A stretch of DNA of 30,111 nt, taken from the NCBI RefSeq assembly GCF_000485595.1, contig NW_014577078.1:743838-773948 (forward strand), in the 5' to 3' direction. The notes under the pieces were generated by a model, which ran no database searches, had not been told where the DNA came from, and saw only the letters and a list, made by a program, of their open reading frames with translations. The position numbers and the translations under genes were made by a program. Numbering within the stretch: position 1 is the first letter of the stretch; each line of letters begins with the position of its first letter. This document shows positions 1-9,800 of this stretch, piece by piece. The DNA is from Priapulus caudatus (lineage: Eukaryota > Priapulida > Priapulimorpha > Priapulimorphida > Priapulidae).

Positions 1-380
1 ATTTTTGGTCAAATATATTATATAACTTAATTATTGACCTTTGACCTTGATTTCTGACCTAATTAGGCAAAATAGAGATATCCAAACAAAAGATTCGTAT
101 TCAGCATGAAAAACCACTCTAGAAAAAGTTATTTGGCCCTTTTTCCTCAAAAATGCCTACTGGACTTTCTTTTCCTGAAATATGAACCAGTCTAATACCC
201 GTATAAAATATCCGTTACGATTACGGCCGAACCACTTGAGAAAGAATTTTAGATAGAACAACAAAACAATTTTAGATAGAACAATAAAACAATTTAAGAT
301 GCAAAAGTGAACTATATGAGACCGCGGAGATAAAAAAAGGCAACAACATTTTTGAAATGAAAGAAGACACCCCCCAAACA
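1..380. other. AT-rich intergenic flank
   Basis: No gene is supported here. The stretch is AT-rich, with several TTGACC-like words in the first 60 bases. A 23-bp direct repeat occurs twice at 245-290 (AATTTTAGATAGAACAAYAA core). An open minus-strand frame at 157-381 has a composition typical of chance AT-rich frames, and I do not call it. Confidence 0.6.
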
Positions 381-455
381 AAAAACCATGGCCGGAAGAA
401 ATTACTCCACCGGGGGAGCTCCTCGGGGAACAGATGCGGGAACATCCGATGCCAG

Positions 456-1094
456 TCAGCCTCGGGGCTCGGGGACGAGGATAGGCGGCCTGTCGTCGTC
501 AGGATGGTCCCAGTTCTCCTCGGCCTCCCAGTTGCCGTCGTCCCACCGATCGGCTAGATGGGCGTGGAGCTCGTCGGCCAGCTCCTCGCCGTCCCACCGA
601 TCGCCCTCGTTCCCCTGCGCGTTGTCGTGCTGGCCGGGAGTCTCCCAGCGCCAGAACGGAATGTTATCGGCCAGGTTGGCGCGGAGGTTGCGATGAATGA
701 ACTCATCGATGAGGTCATGGAGGGCCTGATGGGCGTCCTCGTGATGCGCGATGCCATTCATGTTGGCGAGGATGTTGTCGTGCATGAACCGGCAGATGAG
801 TTCGCAGAGGTCCTCGGGGGCGTCGTCGTGGGCGTTGCCGTCGTGGTCGTGGTCATGCGGTGGCGGCGGTCTCGCGGTCCCGACAACGGCCTGCAGGGGT
901 CGATCGGGCGTGGCGAGCGGCGGCCAGCTGTCTCGCCGACGGTGACGGACGGTCGCTGGAATCGCCTCGGGGGTCGACGGCGTTGTCACTGACGGCGCGG
1001 TCGGTGGCGGCAGCGAGCAGGTGCGCCCGGCGAGGAGCACCCAGGAGACGACCGACGCCAGCAGGTATCGCGCCGCGTGTTCCAACCCCATCAC
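456..1094 (-). CDS. hypothetical secreted-like protein, 212 aa
   Basis: I do not recognise this protein. It is the longest minus-strand frame in a GC-rich block that stands out sharply from its AT-rich flanks. Residues about 1-26 look like a signal peptide: a short basic start, a hydrophobic YLLASVVSWVLLA core, then small residues. A Pro/Thr-rich stretch and an HDHDHD cluster follow. Two related helical segments come next, one around LICRFMHDNILANMNG and one around LIDEFIHRNLRANLAD, which suggests an internal duplication. The C-terminus is rich in Asp, Glu and Trp. The frame above the ATG is open only for about 25 more codons. A (TA)n tract lies about 155 bases upstream of the start on its strand. 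It could be a single-exon gene, the last exon of a spliced gene, or a chance frame caused by high GC. Several overlapping plus-strand frames exist but have no comparable features. Confidence 0.4.
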   Translation of the reverse strand: MMGLEHAARYLLASVVSWVLLAGRTCSLPPPTAPSVTTPSTPEAIPATVRHRRRDSWPPLATPDRPLQAVVGTARPPPPHDHDHDGNAHDDAPEDLCELICRFMHDNILANMNGIAHHEDAHQALHDLIDEFIHRNLRANLADNIPFWRWETPGQHDNAQGNEGDRWDGEELADELHAHLADRWDDGNWEAEENWDHPDDDRPPILVPEPRG

Positions 1095-1248
1095 TCTATG
1101 AAGACGGTGATTACATAGTGGATGAAGGCAACAGCAGTAGAAGCGGTAGAATGCGTTACCCGCGTGGACCGGCTACCGCATATGCGAACCGCTGAAAATA
1201 AAACCGCAAAAGACTGAACAACCGTAAAAAGGTACCTAAACGTGCGTT

Positions 1249-1268
1249 AATATATATATATATATATA
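1249..1268. repeat. (TA)n tract upstream of the 456-1094 ORF
   Basis: A run of about ten TA units is followed by TATATAG. A second (TA)n tract at about 1809-1822 lies just upstream of the 1392-1808 ORF. They may act as TATA-like elements for the two minus-strand frames, but simple microsatellites explain them equally well. Confidence 0.5.
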
Positions 1269-1391
1269 CCTATATAGCGGTATACCAACACCGCGACTAC
1301 ATGAGCTACCGAGGCGCGCGAGACTCCTAGGTCTTCGTGACACGAACGTGCGACGCGTACTATAGCTACGGTATGCTCTAAGATAATAGTG

Positions 1392-1808
1392 TTAGTGGTG
1401 ACGACGAAGTGTCACCATTTCGACGCCCTCCGAATCATCGCTCGTCTGCAGGGGATGGTCTAGCGGTTTTGGGATGTTCGGCGGCGGTTGTGGTGTGCGG
1501 GAGGCGGTGGGCTGAGGATGGCCGGAAAAGAACGGTGTGGAGGCGGCAGCGACAGCGTGACCAGCGAAGTCAAATGTAGGGTTGGTGACCGGCATGATCG
1601 TGCAGAATAGCGGTTGACGGCGGCATAAGATCGGTAGAAAATGCGGCGGTGCGCACCAATAATATAGAACAGCGCCTATGGCCAGCGCTATGATGGCATA
1701 AAGAAGAACCTGATGCCACTGGATGGCTGCGGTGGAGGAATGGGATGGAACTCGCCTTGTTACATCGTCTATACGAACCACTCGTGGGCTAGGCAGCATA
1801 AAAAACAC
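1392..1808 (-). CDS. hypothetical single-pass membrane protein, 138 aa
   Basis: I do not recognise this protein. A basic, Ser-rich N-terminus of about 30 residues precedes one clear membrane span (QVLLYAIIALAIGAVLYYW). A short Cys-containing segment follows, then a long tail rich in Pro, Ser and Thr (TASRTPQPPPNIPKP). It lies on the same strand as the 212-aa ORF, about 300 bases upstream of it. The two could be exons of one gene or neighbours. A (TA)n tract sits immediately upstream of the ATG. Support is limited to length, composition and the single hydrophobic span. Confidence 0.35.
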   Translation of the reverse strand: MFFMLPSPRVVRIDDVTRRVPSHSSTAAIQWHQVLLYAIIALAIGAVLYYWCAPPHFLPILCRRQPLFCTIMPVTNPTFDFAGHAVAAASTPFFSGHPQPTASRTPQPPPNIPKPLDHPLQTSDDSEGVEMVTLRRHH

Positions 1809-1822
1809 ATATATATATATAT

Positions 1823-2091
1823 AGGGCCTATATATATATTATCGACCAGACCGACCAGATGTCGACAACCTTTGTCTTGACAAAAAAAGTTCAACAAAAA
1901 GATGACCTCTAGATCTGGTGGAGGTTTTAATAAAAAAGTAGCTAAAAGTTTTTAAGTCACAAAAATATTTATTCAATGGTAAATAGTACAAATTTAATAA
2001 ACATCATCATCAGACACATTAGAATAAAGAATATATAAATCGTAATTTAAAATATCATTGATTTCTAATGAGTCAGTCACATATATGTATG
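1823..2091. other. AT-rich spacer
   Basis: AT-rich sequence between the two hypothetical ORFs and the Harbinger relic. No coding frame, RNA gene or repeat structure is recognised. Confidence 0.5.
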
Positions 2092-2204
2092 GCCCAGTCA
2101 CACATACGCGACGCACAGCCCGCGCATTGAAAAAAATGGAAAATAAGATCAGTGCGTCGTTGTGCACCCAACTTTTGTCAGGATTTGGGAGAAGCTAGCG
2201 AGTT

Positions 2205-2375
2205 GACAACGAATGCACAGCGTGTTGCTAGCGCGCTGCGCGTATACAGGGCGCATACAGAGCGTATACAGGGCGCACATGTTAAAAAATCCAACGAATG
2301 CACAGCGTGTTGCTAGCGCACGGAACGAATGGTCCGCGCATGCACCGCGCATTCAACGCACAGCCAGCGAACGGC
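2205..2375. repeat. subterminal tandem repeats of the Harbinger element
   Basis: The segment ACGAATGCACAGCGTGTTGC occurs twice, 84 bases apart (about 2210 and 2294). Between the copies are three units of about 14 bases built on GCGYATACAGRG. Repeats of this type next to the termini are commonly transposase-binding sites in Harbinger elements. That role is inferred here. Confidence 0.6.
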
Positions 2376-2380
2376 AGCGG

Positions 2381-3451
2381 TCATGCATGCTGTGACAATG
2401 AGCTTGACGATCTCGGGCTGCTGTTGCATCGTGCTCAGGAGAACTTGGAAACGGTTGGCCAGGATGGCAAGGCATTTTCTGCGACCCTCCTGGCTCGGGA
2501 AAGCCGGTAGTTCAAGATGCGCTCCGGCCGCGTCATACCCCGGAGGCTGTACGGCTTCATCATGTTGGGTAGTAGGGCGAAGGCATCGTCACCGACGAAG
2601 AAGTAGGGCACATCCTGGTTGTCGTTGGGAAAAGGATCGGGATCAGGGAAGCCTATACTACCATCTTCAACGCATTCATTCAGCTCAGAGGCATTGTAGA
2701 TCTGAGCATCTGATGCTGATCCCATACCGCCGATGTCTGCCCAGATGAACTTGTAATCAGCATCCACGAGCGCCATGAGGACAACGGAGTAGAATCCTTT
2801 GTAGTTGTAGTATAGGGAACCACTGTTTAGAGGACACTTGCAGTTGACGTGCTTGCCATCAAATGCACCACAGGTATGGGGGAAGTTTCACCTCTCCATG
2901 AACTTGTCAGATATGGCACGCCATTCCTCAGGAGTGGTGGGACACTTCATCACCTCATCCTTGTACTCATCGATGATGGTCTGGCACACTTCTGGGATGA
3001 GCAGGGATATGGTGTCGTGAGGCACCCTCCGCACATAGAACATTGAGTGATACTTGGTCCCAGAGGCAAGATGCCGCAGAGTGAGGGCAAGCTTCAGGCC
3101 AGGGTCGAGGGCCTCTCTGTAGCTTGTATTCTGCTTGGTGATCCTCGGACCCACTCTTGTTAGCAGCTCGTCGAACATCTCGGGGGGCATCCGCATGAAG
3201 TTCTTGAAGGCTGCCTGGTCTTCGTGACGGAGTTCAACAAGTAGCTGGTCATACAGGCCAAACTGTCGTCGCTTACCGATCCACGGTCGGACCCAGAACC
3301 TCCGTTGACCTCTTCTCTTTCTCCTTCTCCTGATGACATGGACTTGGTGAAGTGCCAGTTTTATGAGGTTCTGCTGATGTTGGAGAACCGCGATTTCGTA
3401 TTGTAGTCGCAGCCTGTCGGGATCTGTCTGGCGTCCTTCGGGCGTGTACAT
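2381..3451 (-). pseudogene. PIF/Harbinger transposase (DDE_Tnp_4), inactivated
   Basis: Read on the minus strand from an ATG at 3451 (MYTPEGRQTDPDRL). A basic RRRRKRRGQRRFW segment is followed by the helix-turn-helix-like RMPPEMFDELLTRVGPRI region typical of Harbinger transposases. The RNase H-fold catalytic region then shows the first Asp in CGAFDGKHV, the second in the [13 protein letters not shown] segment, and the Glu in RRVAENA. Two lesions are visible. A TGA at 2888-2890 lies in frame where the family has Trp (before NFPHTCGAF). A one-base loss near 2470, directly after the RRVAENAF segment, shifts the frame; the expected [10 protein letters not shown] continues in another frame towards about 2381. 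The C-terminus runs into the subterminal repeats. It would have catalysed cut-and-paste transposition and is now a pseudogene. Confidence 0.88.
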
Positions 3452-3630
3452 TTTATGCGTTGAGCTCCGCGCACATTTTTGTGCATGCACAAAAATCCCG
3501 ACGCACACAGCGAATGACAACGAATGCATAGCGTTGGTCCAGCGCGCTCGACGAACGAGTAACGAATTCTGACGCACACCCAGCGAAAGACAACTCGGTG
3601 GCCAAAATTGCTAATTCAGTGCGCGGGCCG

Positions 3631-3698
3631 CGCTGCACGCTATGCACACTTACACATAAATATAGAGCGCATAATGTAAGTGTGCATAGCGTGCAGCG
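3631..3698. repeat. perfect 24-bp hairpin at the right end of the Harbinger relic
   Basis: CGCTGCACGCTATGCACACT at 3631 continues to 3654. It is followed by a 20-base loop and its exact reverse complement at 3675-3698. It may be the element's right terminus folded back, or a separate small foldback insertion. Confidence 0.8.
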
Positions 3699-3701
3699 GC
3701 G

Positions 3702-4549
3702 CAGCAGCGTAGCAGCGTGCATTCGGCGGGCGTGTGTTTGCTGTCATTGGAGCATTTGCAGCACGGCTTGTCGGCAATAATGCTAGGTAAAGGAGAGTAG
3801 AGAAACATTAAGACTTTGGTAGTTAATAGATTTCGTATTTATTTAGCATTATATTTTATTGAAACGCTTCAAGTGCCTGTGCCCACACACTCCCGCGCGC
3901 GTGCGCACACAAACACGCGCTCACGCACATGCTTCACCAGAAATTCATCTAATAATCCTACTTCGTTGGCATGTGAAACCTGTTACATTTGCAGCGTAAA
4001 CGCAGTATTCAGTAATATAATAAACCTTATATCGTGTTCAGTTTTAGATTTGAGAATGAGTATTGGCTATATTAAGTTAGCGGGTGCGATATATCCACGC
4101 TAATGGCGACCATGAAGCTTCACAGGGACGTATATATAACGCTCGAAACGTAAAAGTTCGATTGACATTTATCTGAGTCGTATCTACGTACCTCCTTAAT
4201 TTCTGATCGCAAGGATTAATTCTCAATCAAATCAATGTTCAACCCAAATCAATTATTAAATCAATGATCTCATGAATCAATGACTACAATAATTCTCAAT
4301 GATGATGTCCACAATGATTGACAATGAGACCATTCCCCTTCCTCAAGCAGAAGAGAGTGGTAATCAGAAGTAAGTATGTTATACCGGTTGAGCACCGGTT
4401 TTCCGGTACCCTCGGGACAGGGTCTCGCGGTACCATTCCATCGAACTATAGCAGTATAGGTATATTAATTAATGACCTTCAATTCTTCCCTAGATGAGCC
4501 ACAATCAATCTAAGCACTAGTCTTCTAGAAATACAAGTACCATACATTA
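3702..4549. other. intergenic, no gene seen
   Basis: Contains a CA/GCG-rich patch at about 3878-3930, an AATCAATGA-rich stretch at 4220-4330, and a short GC-rich segment with repeated GGTAC words at 4383-4437. The open plus-strand frame at 3816-4103 has no recognisable domain and crosses the CA-rich patch. Confidence 0.5.
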
Positions 4550-5684
4550 CAGGCCCGTAGCCAGGGGGGTTCGAGAAGGGTTGCACGAACCCCCCCCCCC
4601 CCCGAGTAAAAAAAAAAAAGAAAAGAAAAAAAGAAAAAAAAGCCCCCAGGGGGGGTTCGCGCCGGCCGTCAAACATGGCAGATCTTGATCTTCTTGATCT
4701 TGATTGTGTACTGCGTCGACCGCGTATACGCGTATTATGACGCAGGTGGTTGGGCATGGTGAAATTAGCCCGGGGGGGGGGGTCACTATATATGCCCGGT
4801 ATTAACCCCATGTGCGTTCCAAATTTGCGGCGTTAGGGGGGTGTTTTTTCAACTTCTAAAGCGGGCCCGCGCGCGCGAGCAAATAGGCCCCCTTTACAAA
4901 GCTAATCCCGCAATAAGCCCTCGAGATCGTTCAAGTCAAGCACCGCGCCCGCAGTAGGCCCCCTCACGGGCCCCCTCCATTCCCTCCACTCTTTGCCCTC
5001 CACTTGTCTGCAAGACCTCGCAATAAATCAAATTCAAATTCAAATTCAAATTCAAATTCAATTCAAGACCTCGCAATAGGGGGTAGGGGTCCGGGTAGGA
5101 CTCTTTCATTGTGTATGCAATAGGGGGTGGGATATTTTCATTGTGTATGCAATAGGAGGTGATATTCTTCAATTGTGTCTGCAATAGGGGGTAGGGTTTC
5201 CCAATGTGCAGTTCGCACTAGGGAGCCTATTATTTTTAGTGAGAACGCACATGGGGTAATACCGGCATATATAATGACCCCCCAGAGAAATTAGGCGCTT
5301 CCGGCTGCGACCGCGACACAGATGGCGTCGATTACGGTCTGAAGACTGTAATGCTGTGCATTTTTCACTTCAGACTGCTCAGGAAGAGGAGGGGCGTAGA
5401 AAAGACCACATAGTCGAAGATATTTTCACTGAATAGGTGTTTTTTTCTTTCTTTTTCCATTTAAAAATTTGCAAGAATTTCACCTCAGGTATGCACCAGA
5501 TCGCTCCATTTTAGTGTAATAATTGCAAAATCTCCATCGTGCGGGAGGGGGGCCACCGCCCTCCCACACCCTCCCCCCGCTCGGTCGCTATATGCTCCTT
5601 CGCTCGGTCGCTTCCCGCGCCCTCATAAATTTGCAACATTTAAAAACGAACCCCCCCCCCAATATAAAGCTGGCTACGGGCCTG
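4550..5684. mobile_element. non-autonomous hAT-like element with CAGGCCCGTAGCCAG termini
   Basis: The left end CAGGCCCGTAGCCAG (4550) and the right end TGGCTACGGGCCTG (to 5684) are inverted copies. Both are followed inward by C- or G-runs next to a TTCG word. The flanks ATACATTA (4542-4549) and ATACAATA (5685-5692) match at 7 of 8 bases, as expected for an aged 8-bp hAT target duplication. There is no transposase frame. Poly-purine, (CAAATT)n at about 5031-5060 and repeated GCAATAGGGGGT words fill the interior. It is 1135 bp long. Confidence 0.75.
4770..5283. repeat. inverted repeat nested inside the hAT-like element
   Basis: About 50 bases at 4770-4819 (GGGGTCACTATATATGCCCG, then ACCCCATGTGCGTTC) are repeated in inverted orientation at 5234-5283. 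This suggests either an inner foldback element inserted in the outer one, or long compound terminal repeats. Confidence 0.7.
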
Positions 5685-6300
5685 ATACAATACAATCAAT
5701 ACAATATCATTAACATATATATAGACGTGTAGAAATGTATAATGTATGTAATGTATGTCATTTGGAACGCATAATTACGGTTCCATGTGAGAGCCGAAAG
5801 AGAGTCACCGAGAATATATTTAGTTGTCAATTTTTTTAATTAAAATGAGTTAATTCCACCACGTTAGACTGTGCGCGTACCATATGCGATTCCGGCATAT
5901 TATTGGCGAAAAAATCGTTAACAACTTAAGCTGTATTACTGTTTTAACTCTTAAATAGACAACATAAAATTAAGTCTTTGATAAAATCCAATGATCTCCA
6001 TATAATATTGAGATCAATGGAAAAAATCTCTTCTGCCGAAAGCCACTTGTTGATTGTTATGGTATCACGTGATCATCTGTGATGGCGGTATGTTCATTTT
6101 CAGGTTGATCGTAAAATGTTATTAAATTTGTTTTGAACATATTAAAGATAAATAAATGTCGAAAAAATATCGGAATATTAGTTATCAATGTACATGTATT
6201 GTAGATATTGTGTTTACTCCATTTTATTTCTGGCATGGCTTTGCCACACGAACGGAATCTGCTTGCTTGAACTTGTGCTTGCACAGCCGGCCTGTCAGTG
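5685..6300. other. upstream flank of the KASH5-like gene
   Basis: AT-rich sequence with short GTATGTAAT repeats at about 5738-5760. No convincing coding frame is present. Any non-coding 5' exon or promoter of the downstream gene probably lies here, but no element is clear enough to call. Confidence 0.45.
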
Positions 6301-6509
6301 GGGTGATACTCCGGAAATTAGGAGTGTTCCCAACTTTAATGTCATTAATGGTCATTATATATATATATATATATATCATTACATGGTCATGGTCATATAT
6401 TAGTTTGTGGTTTAATGTCATTTAGGTTAGGGTTAGGGTTAGGATTATCAATAATTAATCATTAATCATTAATGATATCAAAGTTGGGAACACTCCTAAT
6501 GGAGCGTTA
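6301..6509. mobile_element. small terminal-inverted-repeat element with telomere-like interior
   Basis: The inverted arms ATTAGGAGTGTTCCCAACTT (about 6319) and its partner (about 6478-6500, AAGTTGGGAACACTCCTAAT) extend inward through TCATTAATG. The interior holds a (TA)n run at 6356-6376 and TTAGGG units at 6424-6446. The whole is flanked by the exact 11-bp direct repeat GCCTGTCAGTG (6290-6300 and 6510-6520). The outermost bases of the arms match poorly, so the exact ends are less sure than the arms. Confidence 0.65.
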
Positions 6510-6522
6510 GCCTGTCAGTGTC

Positions 6523-6589
6523 GCTGAGAGGGTCTATGTCCCCCGGGGTACTGCCGGAACGTACCCTGGGGGACATAGACCCTATGAGC
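6523..6589. mobile_element. 67-bp MITE, GCTG..AGGGTCTATGTC family, 9-bp TSD
   Basis: An almost perfect palindrome reading GCTGAGAGGGTCTATGTCCC from the left and GCTCATAGGGTCTATGTCCC from the right on the opposite strand. Exact 9-bp duplications GTCAGTGTC lie at 6514-6522 and 6590-6598. The same family recurs at 15306-15518. A 9-bp target duplication is typical of Mutator-like elements; the superfamily assignment is inferred. Confidence 0.85.
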
Positions 6590-6677
6590 GTCAGTGTCAG
6601 GCTAGCATTTTTTTATGCTAGCGTTTATGCTATCGTAAAACTATTAACTACTCTATATGTTTATATAGAGCTCCGTG

Positions 6678-6855
6678 ATGGCTTCTTTGGCAAGCAGTAT
6701 GGAGCGCCAAGCTGGTCAGCTTACAAACACAAGTTCGAGTGACAGTGTCAGTGGCAAGATGCAGATATCCTGTGAGCAAACAGAAATCAACAGCTCTTTT
6801 CCAAAAAGATCGACTGAAGCAGGTGAGGCACATGATGTCAGCAGACTCAAAACAG
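6678..6855 (+). CDS. KASH5: KASH5-like exon 1 (start codon)
   Basis: Begins MASLASSMERQ. The ATG at 6678 is the first after an in-frame TAG at 6666. The exon encodes a polar Ser/Gln/Thr-rich leader and ends in phase 1 at ACAG|GTAGGG. A second donor, GCAG|GTGAGG at 6822, is also phase 1 and closer to consensus; it would remove 11 codons without shifting the frame. An upstream non-coding exon cannot be excluded. Confidence 0.72.
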
Positions 6856-9800
6856 GTAGGGGCCTATACAGTAATACATCTGGGCAGCCACTGCACTATC
6901 GTAAATAGTATCGTTCCATTTTTACAATTATAATATGTCTAATTGTGATATATGTTAACATTGTTGTATTATATTATAGTATTTCTTACTGTTCTTTGTG
7001 TACTGGACATTGGCGTGTCTATTGACGTCTCATATTGATAGGTATATACTCAGTCGCATATATTCTTCTTCATATTATGTTGGTAGTTAGCTCTAGAACT
7101 ATAGCCCGCGTACAGTTGCCGCAGGCCTGCAGCAACTGTACGTGGGCTATAGTACTAGAGCTAGTTGGTAGTATGGTGATTAATATGGATAACGGTTTAT
7201 ATTGCAGAGGAAGATTTGATTGACAGCGTTTTTCTGATGTGTGATGTCAAAAAAGAGGGAGAAGTGGATGTCTCTATGCTGTTAGAGCGTATTCGGGAAA
7301 TAGTGGCATCTGAACATGAGGTGCGCGCACGCAACATATAACCCATGGCTGACTGATCTAGTCATCACATCAAGAGCGTATTAAGTATGCTTATAAGCAT
7401 ACTTAAAACGCTCTTGATCACATATACAGGGTGCAAAATTAACAGGAGTCCGGAGTCAAATACTCCCTGATTTACTGTCGGACTCCCTGATTTGACATAT
7501 GAAGGAGTCCGTGTGACTCTCTGAAAATTCTGCCATTCTAACTAGTTCGTTCCGGAGCACGGCCTCGCGGAATTACCGTATTTTTTCAGTAAAATTTGGC
7601 AGACGTGCAACCGCATGAATGTTAAAAATAAGCACATGCGTTATTGTTAATATCTTTAATTTTGAACTTCAGACTGCGGACTCCCTCTTTTTGAGGGTAG
7701 GGAGTCCGTTGGATTCCCGTGTTCAAAAGTTGATTTCTACCCCTGCATATACATGGAAATATTATCATGTATTCGCATCGTCAGTATTACTGCGTCACTT
7801 GTGTGCTAAACCAATACTTGGTCACTGCGGAATTTTGATGAAACCAATAATCTACTAATTACAGGTGAAGTTGCTCTTTCTTACCCCAACTATCTATTTT
7901 TGTGTCTGTTTCTCATGCTGCTTGTCTGTCTGCATGTCTGTCTGTCTGCATGTCTGTCTGTCTGTCGGTCTATCTGTTTATTTATCTATTTATCTATATA
8001 ACATCTATCTATTAGCTTGACCAGACAGTCTTTAGTGCTTTTACTATGGTTTATTAGGGATTTTTTTGCAGCAAGTATTTGCTGCCAACATTGAGAGCAG
8101 GCAGCAAACTGCCTCTTGTATGCAGCAAACCTGCTGCTTGCTGCCCTTTTTTCGAATCCTGTATATATATATATATATATATACTAACTATCTGTCTCAC
8201 TCTGTGCCTCCTCTTCTCCCTCCCTCTCTTTTTCCATTTCTCTCCCCTCCCCCCTCTCTCTCTTCCACTCCTCTCCCTCTTATACTTGCATGGCTATAAA
8301 TCTGTTATTCATTTAGAGAATTAGTTATGTACGTCAGTGTGACCAAATTGTTTCTTACCCTTCCTGCTTTCAGAATTCAGGAGAGCTGCATAAGCTGCGA
8401 GGAATTCTTCATGCATACTGTGTCAACAATAAAATTAGCATGTCTAATTACAAGTCTGGCATCAAACACTGGATACAACAACAAAGAATGAGGTACATAG
8501 GCTCGTGCAATTTTGTCAGTGATAGAATCAGTAACTATGGTGAAATTATAAGTAGTAAAAATAGTAATTATAAATTATAAAAATCTATTTTGGTTAGATT
8601 ATATATGCCCATAGGTAATCAGGATCAAGAGAGTTAATAAAAGCAGAAATCGATCAAATAGATGACAAAATATAGTATACTACTGACAGCGTGATGGGTT
8701 TCTATCTTTGCTATTTTATAAGTCTATTTTTACATTCAGTTATAGTTGTGACGATGTGGGCAACATCTCTCAAGGTAAGTACCTGTACAAATTTACATTA
8801 TTATATCTAATATAAACGTGAAAGAAATGTTTTAATTATGCATAATTTAGAGATGTAATGCATTATACACTTTGCGTAAGCTCGGTATTAAATCGAAAAT
8901 ACAAAGCTGATACCAATCTTGCATAATTATATACAGAGTGCAGTTTTTCACGAAAAGTTCAATTATTTGATTTGACTCTATGGTTATTGCTGAGGTTTTT
9001 ACTTACATGTATTTTTCCTTTTCCCGGTATAACAGTGTTGCCACCAGATATGCACAACATTACTTATGGCTCAATTGAAGACTGTGCTGAAGATAAACAT
9101 AGGTATGATGGCATGAGGGATTACGCTGAGGAGCCCATTTCGCTGCAATCTTTGCTAGAGAATTATTAGTTTCATCGGCTTATTTCCTGGCATCCAGGCT
9201 TACTAAAACATATTTGTGAAGACTTGGAATTGAGCACAAACATTACTGGCGAGAGCAGTGTAAAGGTCAATTATGTCTGCCAAGATGTGATAGTGTTTGA
9301 AGTCGGTTGTCTTCACCTGAACTTTCGAACTTTTTTTCAATATGTTTTTTATGCTGTTCACTAATAACAAATCTTCAGTTGTTTGTAGTTATTATTGTTA
9401 TTCCTCTTGTTTTGACTGCTGACTAGCTGGTGTTATATTTCAAAATTGGTGCTGCAATGTTTCTTTAATCTGCTTTTCTGTTCTGCAATTCTTCAAGAGT
9501 ATAACTTGAACGATATAGTAACGAAGAACATTTCATGAATTATAATTATTCAAACTCCAGTGCGTGAAATTAGCGCTATTTTGCCGGCGGCCGCTGGTTC
9601 AACCCCCGATATAATCAGTCCACTTGGCCTATTCCAAATTTTGCCTATCTTGCCTTTATATTAACAATATTTACCAATTTCCTGGCTAGTTTTTACTTAG
9701 TGACTACTAAGAAGTAAATCACGTCGGCAATTCCTGTCAAACAAGTAGAACTCCACTGATAGCAATGAAATACTGAGATACTATGAGTATGCCTAATAAA

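Larger units (their letters stand above)
2092..3701 (-). mobile_element. decayed PIF/Harbinger DNA transposon
   Basis: The element is defined by the broken transposase at 2381-3451 and by shared subterminal sequence on both sides. A 20-base motif starting GACAACGAATGCA occurs at about 2203 on the left and 3518 on the right, in the same orientation. The left outer sequence (GACGCACAGCCCGCGCATTG, around 2111) has an inverted partner at about 3617 (CAGTGCGCGGGCCGCGCTGC), only moderately matched. Ends are therefore approximate and no 3-bp target duplication could be fixed. I saw no companion Myb/SANT gene, so this is a non-functional remnant. Confidence 0.7.

Noticed and set aside
357-1195. Several plus-strand frames across the GC-rich block
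   Set aside because: They overlap the longer minus-strand ORF, have no start context, signal or domain, and are expected from high GC content.
3816-4103. 95-codon plus-strand frame
   Set aside because: No domain; part is a CA/CG-rich simple stretch, and the composition matches intergenic DNA.
6650-6668. TATA-like word TTTATATAG just above the KASH5-like ATG
   Set aside because: It is only about 10-20 bases from the start codon, too close to serve as a TATA box for a transcript that includes that ATG.
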